The notes: generated by a model from the letters alone, not told the origin. A stretch of DNA of 64,000 bases from Falsiroseomonas sp051433195 (GCF_051433195.1 NZ_JBHMFT010000012.1:118685-182684), one strand, 5' to 3'; shown: positions 34,345 through 44,048, counted from the stretch's first letter. Made by a program: numbers and translations.

Positions 34345-36438
34345 TCAGGTGAACCACAGCAACCCATCGAACTCGAATGGCCTGGGCAAGCTGCCCTCCG
34401 TCCTGCCAGCCCAGGTGACGGAGGCATCAGTGGCGCCGTTTCCGTCAAGATCCATATGCAAAGTGGCGCCCTTCCAACCCAGCGCGCCGTCGCTTTCGAG
34501 CCAGATGCTCCGACTGATGCCTGGCCTCCACCCCCAGATCGAGAGCTGCTCGCCCGCCTCCCAGTCGGTGATGGTGCCCCATGTCACAAGGCCACCACGG
34601 CCATCCAGAAAGAATACGTCCCGGCCGCTGCCGCCGGTCAGGAAGTTCGACCCCACGCCCCCGTCGAGCACGTCGTCGCCCGCACTCCCGTCCGCCGCGT
34701 CGTCGCCGCCCAGCAGGTTCATGAAGTCGTTGCTGTCCGTCCCGCCGACCGCCTCGCCCGCAGCGGAGCCCAGGAAAGCGAGTTCGAGATGAGGCACCGG
34801 GCCGGAATAGGGCATCGCCTCCTCCGCCGACGCCACTCCGCCGCGCGTGATCGAGATGCTGGTCGTGCTGATTTCCCGATCATCGAACCGCAGCCGCTCG
34901 ATGGAAGTGAGCGAGTCGGTGCCGTCGGGTCCGACCACCGTCCAGGTCCCGTTGCCGGAGCGGGCGATGGCATAGTCTGCGTGCAGTCCCGCGAACACCG
35001 CCGTGTCCATGCCGTGGCCACCGTCCAGGCTGTCATTCCCGGGACCGCCGTTGAGCACATCGCGTCCCCGATCGCCGAGAAGCACATCATCCGCCGCAAG
35101 TCCCGAGAGGGTGTCATCGCCCGCCAAGCCCTGCAGCAGGTCGCGCCCTGGCCCGCCCTGCAGGGCGTCGCCAAGCTCCGTCGCCGCCTCCACGGCCGGA
35201 GATCCGTCGGCGAGGTTGCGTCGCCAGCCGATGGCGGCGAAACCGCCGCCGCTCGCCGCCGCGAGGTCCCACCGCCCGTCGCGGTCCGCGTCAACAGGCT
35301 CGAGCGCCCAGCCCTCCATCCAGGCAAGCGTGCCCGTGGCGGCGAACCGACCCGATCCATCGTTGAGATGCAGCGTCGGCAGCGCACCAGGGCCCACCCG
35401 TTCTGTCACGATATCCGTGAAGCCGTCCCCGTTGAGATCCATCTGGTGGAGGTACTTGATCCAGCCTGGAGTGGCTGTCGGATCCTGGGGCATGCGGCTT
35501 GCCGTCTCGTCGCGAAAGGACTGACCGTTCTCGTTGACGAGAAGCTGGATGTAGCCGCGGGTGAAGCCGGCGTTGATCCAAGCGATCGCGAGGTCGGGAA
35601 ACGCATCGCCGTTCAGGTTGATGGTCTGGATGTCATAGGCTTCGGGCGTCATCTTGTATGCGTTGGTGTAGCCCGGCATGGGATCGAGCGGCGGGGCGGC
35701 TATCGCGATGGGTGACGCGCCCGCGAAGCTGCCGCGGTCGTTCAACCGCACCTGGGTCGGCTGCTTTTCGCCCCAGGACGTGCCGAGCACGAGGTCGGCC
35801 CAGCCGTCGCGGTTGAGGTCGGCCAGAAGCGCGCTCGTGAAGGTGCCGCCGCCTTGCCCAATGGCCTGGATCTGCGCTGGCAGGCGCGACGGATCGGCCG
35901 TGAAGTTGCCGGAGCCGTCATTGAGCAGCAGCTGCGGATTGATGAGGTTCTGGCCGAAGACGTTGCCGACATAGATATCGATATCGCCATCGTTATCCAC
36001 ATCACCAATGGCGGCAGAATGCGTGAAATCCGACTGGGCCGGCAGTTGAGCCGTGGCATCCCGGAGCTGTGTGGCGCCTGTCGAGAGGACCAGCCGGTTC
36101 TGAGTGCCAGGAAATGGCGCGGCATCGTAGCCATGGTCGGCCACGAAGAAATCAGCACGCCCGTCCCCGTTGAAATCAGCCACGACAATTTTGCGGGGAT
36201 GAACAGTGGTCGGCACCGCACCTTGGAAGACCGTGCTGGTGATATCGGTGAATCCGCCCGCACCGTCGCCACCCAGGACCTGCAGCGGCACGCCGCGATC
36301 CTCCAGGGGAAAGAGAAAGCGGGCCACGACAAGGTCGTCCACGCCGTCTCCGTTGAAGTCGCCGCGGGCCAACTCGTGGATGGCGCCCTCGCGCAGCGTC
36401 ATCGGATAAAGGCTGGAGGGCGCAAAGTTCCACGTCAC
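34345..36438 (-). CDS. FG-GAP/VCBS beta-propeller protein with RTX calcium repeats
   Basis: 697 residues. About seven DxDxDG-type FG-GAP blades fill residues 25-390 (DFNGDGVDDLVVA, DVDNDGDIDIYVG, DLNGDGFTDIV, DADRDGRWDLAAA). Then come RTX nonapeptides (LQGGPGRDLLQG, LNGGPGNDSLDGG, LDGGVGSNFLTGGSGRDVF). This is a calcium-binding extracellular protein; RTX proteins leave by type I secretion through a C-terminal signal, and no T1SS genes are in the window. The GTG start has GGGGAG ahead. It looks less GC-biased than its neighbours, with an AT-rich 5' region, so horizontal gain is possible. Confidence 0.88.
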   Translation of the reverse strand: MTWNFAPSSLYPMTLREGAIHELARGDFNGDGVDDLVVARFLFPLEDRGVPLQVLGGDGAGGFTDITSTVFQGAVPTTVHPRKIVVADFNGDGRADFFVADHGYDAAPFPGTQNRLVLSTGATQLRDATAQLPAQSDFTHSAAIGDVDNDGDIDIYVGNVFGQNLINPQLLLNDGSGNFTADPSRLPAQIQAIGQGGGTFTSALLADLNRDGWADLVLGTSWGEKQPTQVRLNDRGSFAGASPIAIAAPPLDPMPGYTNAYKMTPEAYDIQTINLNGDAFPDLAIAWINAGFTRGYIQLLVNENGQSFRDETASRMPQDPTATPGWIKYLHQMDLNGDGFTDIVTERVGPGALPTLHLNDGSGRFAATGTLAWMEGWALEPVDADRDGRWDLAAASGGGFAAIGWRRNLADGSPAVEAATELGDALQGGPGRDLLQGLAGDDTLSGLAADDVLLGDRGRDVLNGGPGNDSLDGGHGMDTAVFAGLHADYAIARSGNGTWTVVGPDGTDSLTSIERLRFDDREISTTSISITRGGVASAEEAMPYSGPVPHLELAFLGSAAGEAVGGTDSNDFMNLLGGDDAADGSAGDDVLDGGVGSNFLTGGSGRDVFFLDGRGGLVTWGTITDWEAGEQLSIWGWRPGISRSIWLESDGALGWKGATLHMDLDGNGATDASVTWAGRTEGSLPRPFEFDGLLWFT

Positions 36439-36500
36439 GGACTGTCTCCCCTGGCGAGCGCACGATCCGCGAGCGCTCCCATCCGCGGAATCAGCAAACT

Positions 36501-36521
36501 ATTGCGTAATTGCAATATTAC
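36501..36521. promoter_or_regulatory. AT-rich palindromic site in the RTX / antiporter divergent region
   Basis: The only strongly AT-rich patch nearby. ATTGC...GCAAT (36501-36516) and GTAAT-N6-ATTAC (36506-36521) overlap as inverted repeats. It lies about 65 nt upstream of the RTX start, suitable for a promoter with an operator. The rest of the 220-nt divergent spacer (36439-36658) shows no gene. Confidence 0.4.
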
Positions 36522-36658
36522 TGTGTGTGAGTCAATTCAGCGCCTGTAGGCGATGGATGCCCTGGACACGCCGGGTGGGCTTTCGCGAGCCGATCTGGCT
36601 GGTGGCCATTGCGGAACGGGCTTGCCTCCGCCCCGGCTTGCCCGGATACGCTGCCAAT

Positions 36659-38227
36659 ATGGAAATCGTGCAGGCCGTGCTGGCCCTGATCGCGGCCTGC
36701 ATCGGCTTCGCGCTGATCGCCCGCCGGCTGAACCTGCCCTACGCCATCATCCTGGTGCTGGGCGGGATGGTGCTGGCCTTCATCCCCGGCCTGCCGAGCG
36801 TGACGCTGGACCCGCAGATCGCGCTCGCCTTCTTCCTGCCGCCGCTGTTGCAGGGCAGCGCCTGGCGGACGGATTGGCGGGCCTTCCGCACCAACCTGCG
36901 GCCCATCCTGCTGCTTGCCATCGGCGCCGTGCTGTTCAGCGCGGCCTGCGTCGCGGTGGTGGCGAAGCTGCTGATTCCCGACCTGCCCTGGGCCGCGGCG
37001 GTGGCGCTGGGGGCCATCGTGGCGCCGCCGGATGCGGTGGCGGCGGCCGCCATCCTCAGCCGGCTGCCGATGCCGCGCCGGCTGGTGACGGTGCTGGAAG
37101 GCGAGAGCCTGGTGAACGACGCGACGGCGCTGGTGCTGTACCGATTCGCCATCGCGGCGGTGGCCGCCGGCGCGATCTCCTTCACGGAGGCCGCGGGCAG
37201 CTTCGTGCTGGTCGCCATCGGCGGCATGGTGGTGGGCTGGCTGTTCGGCTGGCTGGCGGACCACGCCTTCCGCCGGCTGCGCGACCCGCTGCTGGAAATC
37301 TCGGCCAGCTTCGTTGCCTGCTTCGGCAGCTTCCTGGCGGCCGATGCCATCGGCCTGTCGGGCGTGATCGCCGTGGTCACCACCGGGCTGATGCTGGGCC
37401 AGTTGCAGCACCGGTCCCTGAGCCCGGCCAGCCGGTTGAGCGCGCAGGCCGTCTGGGCCTTCGTGGAATTCGTCCTGACCAGCCTGATCTTCATCCTGGC
37501 CGGTCTGCAACTGCGCGCGATCCTGGAGCGGCTTGGGGAACGCGGCGTGCTGGAACTGGCGGTGCTGGCGGTGGCGGTCTCCGTGGCCCTGATCGCCAGC
37601 CGGTTCCTGTGGGTGTTTCCGACCGCGCTGGTGCCGGGGGCGCTGCCGGGGCCGGATGGCAGGCGGGCGCCGGTCTCCCACATGCTGGTGGTGTCCTGGT
37701 GCGGGATGCGCGGCGTGGTCTCGCTGGCCGCGGCGCTGGCGCTGCCGCTGGATTTCCCGGAACGCGACCTGATGGTGTTCCTCGCCTTCTGCGCCATCCT
37801 GGCCACGCTGGTGTTGCAGGGCACGACACTGGAATGGGTGATCCGCCGGCTCGGCGTGGCGGAGACGCGCGTCGCCGGGATGCCGCCGACGGAGGCGCAG
37901 GCCCGCCGCCATGTCGCGCGCGCCAGCCTGGCGGCGGTGGAGCAGCGGGCGGAGGACATCCTGGAAGGCGCCGTGGCGCGCGACCTGCTGGCCGAATACC
38001 GGGAGAAGGCGCGGGTGTTCCACGGCGTCGCCGATGGCGGCGGCCATGCGGAGCTGGAGGCGCGCATGCGCATCCGGCTGGCGGCGCTGCGGGCCGGCCG
38101 CGCCGCGCTGCTGGACCAGCACCGCGAGGGCGCCTTCAATGACATGATGCTGACCAGCCTGGAGCAGGAAATGGATCTGGAGGAATTGCGCATCCTGCGC
38201 CTGCTCGGGGCGACCCCCGCGGCATGA
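36659..38227 (+). CDS. Na+/H+ antiporter (CPA1/NhaP family)
   Basis: 522 residues, about 12 membrane helices. Conserved sites are GAIVAPPDAVAAAAIL, GESLVNDATALVLYRF (the Asn-Asp ion-binding pair) and WCGMRGVVSLAAALALP with the structural Arg. The C-terminal 120 residues are cytoplasmic and helical. It swaps Na+ or K+ for H+ to hold internal pH. ATG 36659 was chosen where the first helix begins. Its stop overlaps the next gene by 4 nt. Confidence 0.92.
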   Translation: MEIVQAVLALIAACIGFALIARRLNLPYAIILVLGGMVLAFIPGLPSVTLDPQIALAFFLPPLLQGSAWRTDWRAFRTNLRPILLLAIGAVLFSAACVAVVAKLLIPDLPWAAAVALGAIVAPPDAVAAAAILSRLPMPRRLVTVLEGESLVNDATALVLYRFAIAAVAAGAISFTEAAGSFVLVAIGGMVVGWLFGWLADHAFRRLRDPLLEISASFVACFGSFLAADAIGLSGVIAVVTTGLMLGQLQHRSLSPASRLSAQAVWAFVEFVLTSLIFILAGLQLRAILERLGERGVLELAVLAVAVSVALIASRFLWVFPTALVPGALPGPDGRRAPVSHMLVVSWCGMRGVVSLAAALALPLDFPERDLMVFLAFCAILATLVLQGTTLEWVIRRLGVAETRVAGMPPTEAQARRHVARASLAAVEQRAEDILEGAVARDLLAEYREKARVFHGVADGGGHAELEARMRIRLAALRAGRAALLDQHREGAFNDMMLTSLEQEMDLEELRILRLLGATPAA

Positions 38228-41200
38228 GCGACGCCCTGGCGCAACAGCTGGAGGCGGCGCGGCGCGGGCTGCTGGACCTTTCCACGCGCAACCGCCTGCT
38301 GGCGCTGCCGCAGCCCGGGCGGTCCCGCGGCGTGGTGCGGCTGGATGACGAGGATGCCGGCTTCGTCCTGTCCACCCTGCTGGACGGACGCGGCTTCGGC
38401 TTCGAGGCGGCCCATGATGCCCCGGAATCCGCCCCGCGCCGCGGCCGCCGGACGGTGCGGGCGGAGGGTGTCGCCACCGCCGATGCGGAGCAGAGCCGGG
38501 AGGATGCGCGCCGCGACAACCGCCTGCGCGTGCGCCTGCCGCGGGAGGATCTGGCGCGACGCCTGCGCGACCTGATGCAGGATGCCCGCACGGCGCGGGA
38601 GGAAACCGGCATCGCGACGCTGTCGCTGGCCATCGGCGGGCTGCTGTGGCGCGACCCGGCGACGCCGGAGACCGAGCGCCTGGCGCCTTTGGTGCTGCTG
38701 CCGGTGGCGCTGGAACGCCAGGGCGTCTCGCAGAATTTCCGGCTGAAGGCGACGGGGGCGGAGCTGGAGGAGAACCTGTCGCTGCGCCAGAAGCTGCTGT
38801 CCGAATTTCGCGTCGAGCTGCCGCCGTTTCCGGAGGAGGCGTTCGACCTCGCGGCCTGGAGCGAGGCGGTGAAGGCGGCGATCGGTTCTCGGGAAAACTG
38901 GGACGTGGTGCCGGATTCGCTGGCAGTCGGGCTGTTCTCCTTCCAGAAATTCCTGATGTGGCGGGACCTGGACCCGGGGGCGAACCCCGGCCTGCTCACC
39001 CACCCGATGATCCGCGCCCTGGTGGGTGGGGAGCATCTGGAAACACCGCCGCCCTTCGCGGACGATGCGGATGTGGATGCGGAGATTCCGGTCGAGCGGC
39101 TCGACCATGTGATGGAGATGGATGGCAGCCAGTCGCTCGCTGCCGAGGCGGTCCGGCGCGGCGGGCATGTGGTGATCCAGGGTCCGCCCGGGACCGGGAA
39201 AAGCCAGAGCATCGCCACCATCATCGCCCAGGCCGTGCTCGATGGCCGCACCGTGCTGTTCGTGGCGGAGAAGCTGGCGGCGCTGGAGGTGGTGGAACGC
39301 CGCCTGGCCCAGGTCGGGCTGGGGCCGGCCTGCCTGGAGCTGCATTCGGAGAAGCAGTCGAAGCGCGCGGTGCTGGACGAGCTGCGCGCCACCCTCGCGC
39401 GGCCGCCGGTGGCGATGCCGGACCGGGCGCCGGTGGTGCGGCGGCTGGGTGCGCTGCGCGGTCGGCTGAACCAGCATGCCCGCGCCATGGGGGCCGCCGT
39501 GGGCGAAAGCGAGCGCGCGCTGCATGCGGTGGTGGGCGGGCTGGCGGCGCGGCGGGTGGCCGGCGTGCCGGTGCCGGATTTCGCGCTGGCCGCGCCGGGC
39601 TCGGATGCCTCGTGGGATGCGGCGCGGATCGCCGCGGCGCGGGCTGCGGTGGCGGAGTTGGCCGCGACGGCCGGCGGGGCACGCAGCATCTGGCGCGGCG
39701 TCGGCGAGATCCAGCCGATGGCGCAGGAACGCCTGATGGCGCGGCTGCCGGCGCTGATCCGGGCGCTGTCCGCCGGCGCGGCGGCGCTGGCCTCGGCAGC
39801 TACGCCGGGACGGCAGGAGGCGGGGCGGCTGCTGGCGCTGTCCCGCGCCGTCGCCGCCGCGCCGGCGCATGACCGGGCGGCGATGGCGCATCCGGCCTGG
39901 AGCGCCGACCCCGGCCCGTTGGCGAACGCTGCAGAGGCGACGGCGCGGGTCGACGCTGCCACCCGGGACCCGCGCCTCCGGCCGGGCGCGCTGCGCGTGG
40001 CCGGGCTGGCGGAGGCGCGGGACACGCTCGCCGCCGGCGGCGGTTTCTTCAGCTTCCTGTCCACCGCGCAGCGCACCGCCAAGGCGCTGGCGGCGCAGGT
40101 GGTGGCGGACGGGGCGCCGGTGCTGCCGGCGCTGGAGGCGGCGCTGGCGGCGCAGGACGCGGCGCGCGGCCTGGAGGATGCAACGCTGCGCGCCGCCTTC
40201 GGCACGCTGTGGGGCGATGCGGCGGCGATGGCGGCGCTGGTCGCCTGGCGGGTGCAGCATGGCGCGGCGGCATCGGCAGCGCTGGCGGGCGGGATGGCGG
40301 TGCTGGATACCGCGCCGGTTGAGGCGGCGATCGCGGCCCATGACGAGGTGGCGGAGGCGACGGGCCTCGACGCGGTCGCTGCCTTCGGTGTGGCCGATCC
40401 GCCGCTGGCCGAGGTCGCGGCCCGGCTCGGCGACTGGGCGGCGGAGCCGGAGGCCCTGCCCGCCTGGCTCGCCTGGCGCCGCGCAAGGGCGGCGGCTGGG
40501 GAGGCGCTGGCGCCGCTGGCGGAACGGCTGGCGGATGGGCGCCTGGCACCGGAAGCGGCGGCTGAGTGCTTCGTCGATGCGCTGGACGAAGCGCTGCTGA
40601 AGGCGGCGATGCGGGCGCGGCCGGAACTCGCCGCCTTCGACGGCGCCGGCTTCGACCGGCTGCTGGCGGAGTTTGCCGAAGCCGATGCCGCGCGGATCGA
40701 GTTGGCGCGGGCAGAGGCGGCGGCGACGCATGCGGCGGCGCTGGCGCGGGTGCGCGACATGCCGGGCTACCGGCTGTTGCTCGGCGAATTCGAGAAGCGA
40801 CGCAGCCACCTGCCGGTGCGGGAATTGCTGCTGCGGGCGGGCGGCGCGGTGCAGGCGGCGAAGCCGGTGTTCCTGATGTCGCCGCTATCCGTCGCGCAAT
40901 TCCTGGCGCCGCCGCATGGGCTCAAGCCGGGCCTGAGCTTCGATCTGCTGGTGATGGACGAGGCCTCGCAGATCGAGCCGGTGGATGCGCTCGGCGCCAT
41001 CGCGCGCTGCCGCCAGGTGGTGGTGGTGGGCGACGACAAGCAAATGCCGCCGACGCGCTTCTTCCAGCGCATGACCTCGGAGGACGAGGCAGCCGATGAG
41101 GAGGAGTTTTCGGAGACCGTGGAGGCCCGGGAGGTCGAGAGCATCCTCGGCCTGGCGAATGCGCGCGGCGTGCCCAACGTCATGCTGCGCTGGCACTACC

Positions 41201-42702
41201 GCAGCCGGCACGAAAGCCTGATCGCCACCAGCAACGCGCAGTTCTACGGCGGGCGGCTGATGGTCCTGCCCTCCCCGCGCGGCCGGTCGCCGGCACTCGG
41301 CCTGTCCCTGGTCCGGGTGGAGGGGCAGTGGGAGGCTGGCGCCGGTGTCAACCGGGCCGAGGCCCAGGCGGTGGCGGAGGCGGTGCTGCGCCATGCGAGG
41401 GAGACGCCGGGGGAGACGCTCGGCGTCGCCGCCTTTTCGCTGCGCCAGCGCGACGCGATCCTGGATGCGGTGGAGACGCTGCGGCGCGAGGATGACACGG
41501 CAGAGGCCTTCTTCACCGCGCATCCGCAGGAGCCGTTCTTCGTCAAGAACCTGGAGAACGTGCAGGGCGACGAGCGCGACGCGATGTTCGTCAGCGTCGG
41601 CTACGCGAAGGGCGCCGATGGCAAGGTGGCGATGCGCTTCGGGCCGCTGTCGCTGGAGGGCGGGGAGCGGCGGCTGAACGTGCTGATCACCCGCGCCAAG
41701 ACGCGCTGCGTGGTGTTCTCCGGCCTCGGCGCGGAGGATATCGACCTGGAACGGGCGCGTGGCCCGGGCGTCGCCGCGCTGAAGACTTTTCTCCAATTCG
41801 CTGCCGGCGGAGACCATCGGCGGACCACCGGCGGGGCGGCGGAAGCGCCGCTGGCGCGGCTCATCGCGCGTGAGATCGCGGCGGCGGGGCTGGAGCCGGT
41901 GGCGCGGGTCGGCAGCGCCGGCGTGTTCCTCGATGTCGCGGCGCGCGAGGCCGGGGATTTCCTGCTCGGCGTGGAGGCGGATGCGGCGGAGTGGGCGGCG
42001 ATGCGCGCGGCGCGGGACCGCGACCGCGGACGCGGCGCGGCGCTCGGGCGGATGGGCTGGCGGCTGCACCGCGCCTGGAGCCTCGCCTGGCTGCAACGGC
42101 CGGAGGCGGAGCGGGCGCGGCTGCGTGCGGCGCTCGGGCTGGCGCCGCCGGTGGCGGAGGCCGCGCCGGCCGGCGCCGATCCGGGCCTCGCGGTGCCCTA
42201 TGCGGAGGCGGCGCCGGCGGTGGACCGGACGGTGCCGATCCCCGACACGCCCTTTGCCCGGCTGGCGGAGACGCTGGCGGAGGTGATCCGGGTGGAACAG
42301 CCGGTGCATGCCGAGGCCGTGCTGGAACGGGCGCGGCTGCTGTGGGGGATCGACAGCCTGGGTGCTGCGGACCGCGCGGCGCTGCAACAGGCGCTGCGGC
42401 TGGCGGCACAGTTGCAGGGCGTCAGCGAGGCCGCCGGCTTCTGGATCGCGGAGGACGCTGGGCCGGTCGCACCACGCGACCGCCGCGCCGTGGCGCCGCA
42501 TCTGCGCCGCGCGGCGCTGCTGCCGCCGGCCGAGATCGCCGCGGCGGCGCAGGCGCTGCTGGAGGCGCTGCCCGGTTCGACGGAGGCGGAGCTGGTGGCG
42601 GGCGTGGTGCGGCTGCTCGGGCTGGAGCCGGCAGCGGCACCCGGCGTTGGGGCGCGCATCGCGGCGCTGGTCGGCGCCGGCACCCTCCGGCCGGCAGGCT
42701 GA
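38224..42702 (+). CDS. DUF4011 - SF1 helicase - Vsr/MTES_1575-like nuclease - DUF3320 protein
   Basis: 1492 residues. The N-terminal DUF4011 (about 5-200: LLDLSTRNRLLALPQ) is followed by a superfamily 1 helicase: Walker A GPPGTGKS (320-327), Walker B VMDEAS (910-915), VVVGDDKQMPPTRF, WHYRSRHESLI, VQGDERDAMFVSVGY and LITRAKTRCVVF. A large helical insert lies between Walker A and B. Then a PD-(D/E)XK nuclease (D1237 in FLDVAA, E1251 in LGVEAD, ARDRDRGRGAALGRMGW) and DUF3320 (about 1340-1395). This layout recalls single-gene phage-defence candidates. Translation is coupled to the antiporter by ATGA. All catalytic motifs look intact. Confidence 0.87.
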   Translation: MSDALAQQLEAARRGLLDLSTRNRLLALPQPGRSRGVVRLDDEDAGFVLSTLLDGRGFGFEAAHDAPESAPRRGRRTVRAEGVATADAEQSREDARRDNRLRVRLPREDLARRLRDLMQDARTAREETGIATLSLAIGGLLWRDPATPETERLAPLVLLPVALERQGVSQNFRLKATGAELEENLSLRQKLLSEFRVELPPFPEEAFDLAAWSEAVKAAIGSRENWDVVPDSLAVGLFSFQKFLMWRDLDPGANPGLLTHPMIRALVGGEHLETPPPFADDADVDAEIPVERLDHVMEMDGSQSLAAEAVRRGGHVVIQGPPGTGKSQSIATIIAQAVLDGRTVLFVAEKLAALEVVERRLAQVGLGPACLELHSEKQSKRAVLDELRATLARPPVAMPDRAPVVRRLGALRGRLNQHARAMGAAVGESERALHAVVGGLAARRVAGVPVPDFALAAPGSDASWDAARIAAARAAVAELAATAGGARSIWRGVGEIQPMAQERLMARLPALIRALSAGAAALASAATPGRQEAGRLLALSRAVAAAPAHDRAAMAHPAWSADPGPLANAAEATARVDAATRDPRLRPGALRVAGLAEARDTLAAGGGFFSFLSTAQRTAKALAAQVVADGAPVLPALEAALAAQDAARGLEDATLRAAFGTLWGDAAAMAALVAWRVQHGAAASAALAGGMAVLDTAPVEAAIAAHDEVAEATGLDAVAAFGVADPPLAEVAARLGDWAAEPEALPAWLAWRRARAAAGEALAPLAERLADGRLAPEAAAECFVDALDEALLKAAMRARPELAAFDGAGFDRLLAEFAEADAARIELARAEAAATHAAALARVRDMPGYRLLLGEFEKRRSHLPVRELLLRAGGAVQAAKPVFLMSPLSVAQFLAPPHGLKPGLSFDLLVMDEASQIEPVDALGAIARCRQVVVVGDDKQMPPTRFFQRMTSEDEAADEEEFSETVEAREVESILGLANARGVPNVMLRWHYRSRHESLIATSNAQFYGGRLMVLPSPRGRSPALGLSLVRVEGQWEAGAGVNRAEAQAVAEAVLRHARETPGETLGVAAFSLRQRDAILDAVETLRREDDTAEAFFTAHPQEPFFVKNLENVQGDERDAMFVSVGYAKGADGKVAMRFGPLSLEGGERRLNVLITRAKTRCVVFSGLGAEDIDLERARGPGVAALKTFLQFAAGGDHRRTTGGAAEAPLARLIAREIAAAGLEPVARVGSAGVFLDVAAREAGDFLLGVEADAAEWAAMRAARDRDRGRGAALGRMGWRLHRAWSLAWLQRPEAERARLRAALGLAPPVAEAAPAGADPGLAVPYAEAAPAVDRTVPIPDTPFARLAETLAEVIRVEQPVHAEAVLERARLLWGIDSLGAADRAALQQALRLAAQLQGVSEAAGFWIAEDAGPVAPRDRRAVAPHLRRAALLPPAEIAAAAQALLEALPGSTEAELVAGVVRLLGLEPAAAPGVGARIAALVGAGTLRPAG

Positions 42703-42705
42703 CCC

Positions 42706-43167
42706 TCAGCCGCGGATCAGCACCACCGCCTCGATCTCCACCGCGATGCCGCGCGGCAGGCTGCCCATGCCGACGGCGGACCGCGCCGGGCGGCCGGCAT
42801 CGCCGAACACCTCCACGAACAGGTCGGTGCAGCCGTTGATGACCTCCGGCTGCTCGCCGAAGTCGAGGCCGGCGCGGACCATGCCGAGGACCTTGAGGAT
42901 GGTGTCCACGCGGTCCAGCGTGCCGAGGGCGGTGCGCATGTTGGCCAGCAGGTTCAGCCCGCAGAGCCGTGCGGCGTCGTAGCCCTGCGCCACCGTCAGG
43001 TCGCCGCCGAGCACGCCGGTGACGGAGCTGCCATCGGCGCGCCGCGGCCCGACGCCGGACAGGAACAGCAGCCCGCCACCGATGCGCCAGGGCACATAGT
43101 TGGCCAGCGGGGCTGGGGCGCTGGGCAAAGTGAGGCCGAGTTCGGCGAGGCGGCGTTCGGCAGTCAT
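42706..43167 (-). CDS. RidA (YjgF/YER057c/UK114) family protein
   Basis: 153 residues, the longer RidA subgroup. FLSGVGPRRADG and GRPARSAVGMGSLPRGIAVEIEAV contain the conserved Arg/Glu region of the active cleft. RidA proteins hydrolyse reactive enamine/imine products to 2-oxo acids, so this one would fit an amine-oxidising pathway. Last gene of the minus-strand catabolic block. Confidence 0.88.
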   Translation of the reverse strand: MTAERRLAELGLTLPSAPAPLANYVPWRIGGGLLFLSGVGPRRADGSSVTGVLGGDLTVAQGYDAARLCGLNLLANMRTALGTLDRVDTILKVLGMVRAGLDFGEQPEVINGCTDLFVEVFGDAGRPARSAVGMGSLPRGIAVEIEAVVLIRG

Positions 43168-43200
43168 GCTCGTGGTCTCCCTCGGCGTCGGGCGGCGGCG

Positions 43201-44037
43201 TCAGGCGGCGGCCCAGCCATGCTGCGCGAGGATCGCATGGCTGGCGCGGATGTCACCATCCGGGTCGGCGCCGGGCTTGGTCGCATCGGTGATGATCTCG
43301 AGCACCGTCATGCCGGTGTAGCCGATCTCCCGCAGCGCGGCGCCGGCGGGGCCGGGCTGGACGATGCCGGTGCCGAGGCGGTTGTGCTTGAAGACCTCAT
43401 AACCGCTGTCGGAGATGTGGACGTTCTTCAGGCGGCTGCCCATCATGCGGATGGCGGCGGGCACGTCTTCCCTGATGTAGGCGCTGTTGCAGACATCGAA
43501 GTTCAGCCCGACCTCCGGGCCGATTTCCTGCGCCACCTCCAGCATGTCGCGTGCCGTCGGCAGGAAGGTGAAGGGCACGTTCTCGAGGATGATCTCGACG
43601 CCGGAGCCCTTCGCGAAATCGACAAGCTCGCGCATGCCCTCGATGAACCAGGCGCGCATCCAATCGACCGGCGGGTCGATCAGCGAATTCACCGGGCCGG
43701 GGATGGCGCAGACATAGGGGCAGCCCCAATCGGCCGAGAGGTCGATCGCTTCCCGGTACCGGTCCAGCGTGTAGCGGCGCATCTTCGCGTCGGTGCTGTT
43801 CGGGTTGTTGTCGAGCAGCGGGTAGCAGAAGGAGGTGATGGCGCAGCCGGTGTCACCGAGCCAGGCCTTGTATTCCCGGCGCCTGGATGGCGTCAGTTCG
43901 GACGGCCAGCAATGCGGCGGGAAGACCATCATCTCGAAGGCCTTGTGGCCCTGCGCGTGCAGGTGGCGCAACGCGCCGAGGCCGTCATGCGAGTAGAGGT
44001 AGGGGAAGGTGGAGACGGCGACGGGCAGGTCGGCCAT
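43201..44037 (-). CDS. TIM-barrel sugar isomerase/epimerase
   Basis: 278 residues of the AP-endonuclease-2-like isomerase family. Likely metal ligands are Glu in IILENVPFTF, Asp in LNFDVCNSAY, His in NVHISDSG and Glu in MTVLEIITD. Related enzymes isomerise or epimerise sugars, hydroxypyruvate or inosose. It lies between the RidA gene and two SDR genes in the IclR-linked block. The substrate is unknown. Confidence 0.85.
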   Translation of the reverse strand: MADLPVAVSTFPYLYSHDGLGALRHLHAQGHKAFEMMVFPPHCWPSELTPSRRREYKAWLGDTGCAITSFCYPLLDNNPNSTDAKMRRYTLDRYREAIDLSADWGCPYVCAIPGPVNSLIDPPVDWMRAWFIEGMRELVDFAKGSGVEIILENVPFTFLPTARDMLEVAQEIGPEVGLNFDVCNSAYIREDVPAAIRMMGSRLKNVHISDSGYEVFKHNRLGTGIVQPGPAGAALREIGYTGMTVLEIITDATKPGADPDGDIRASHAILAQHGWAAA

Positions 44038-44048
44038 GAGGGATCCTC

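Noticed and set aside
36739..40809. Minus-strand open frame of about 1350 codons opposite the antiporter and helicase
   Set aside because: Shadow of the two real genes on the other strand; low-complexity Arg/Ser-rich translation without motifs.
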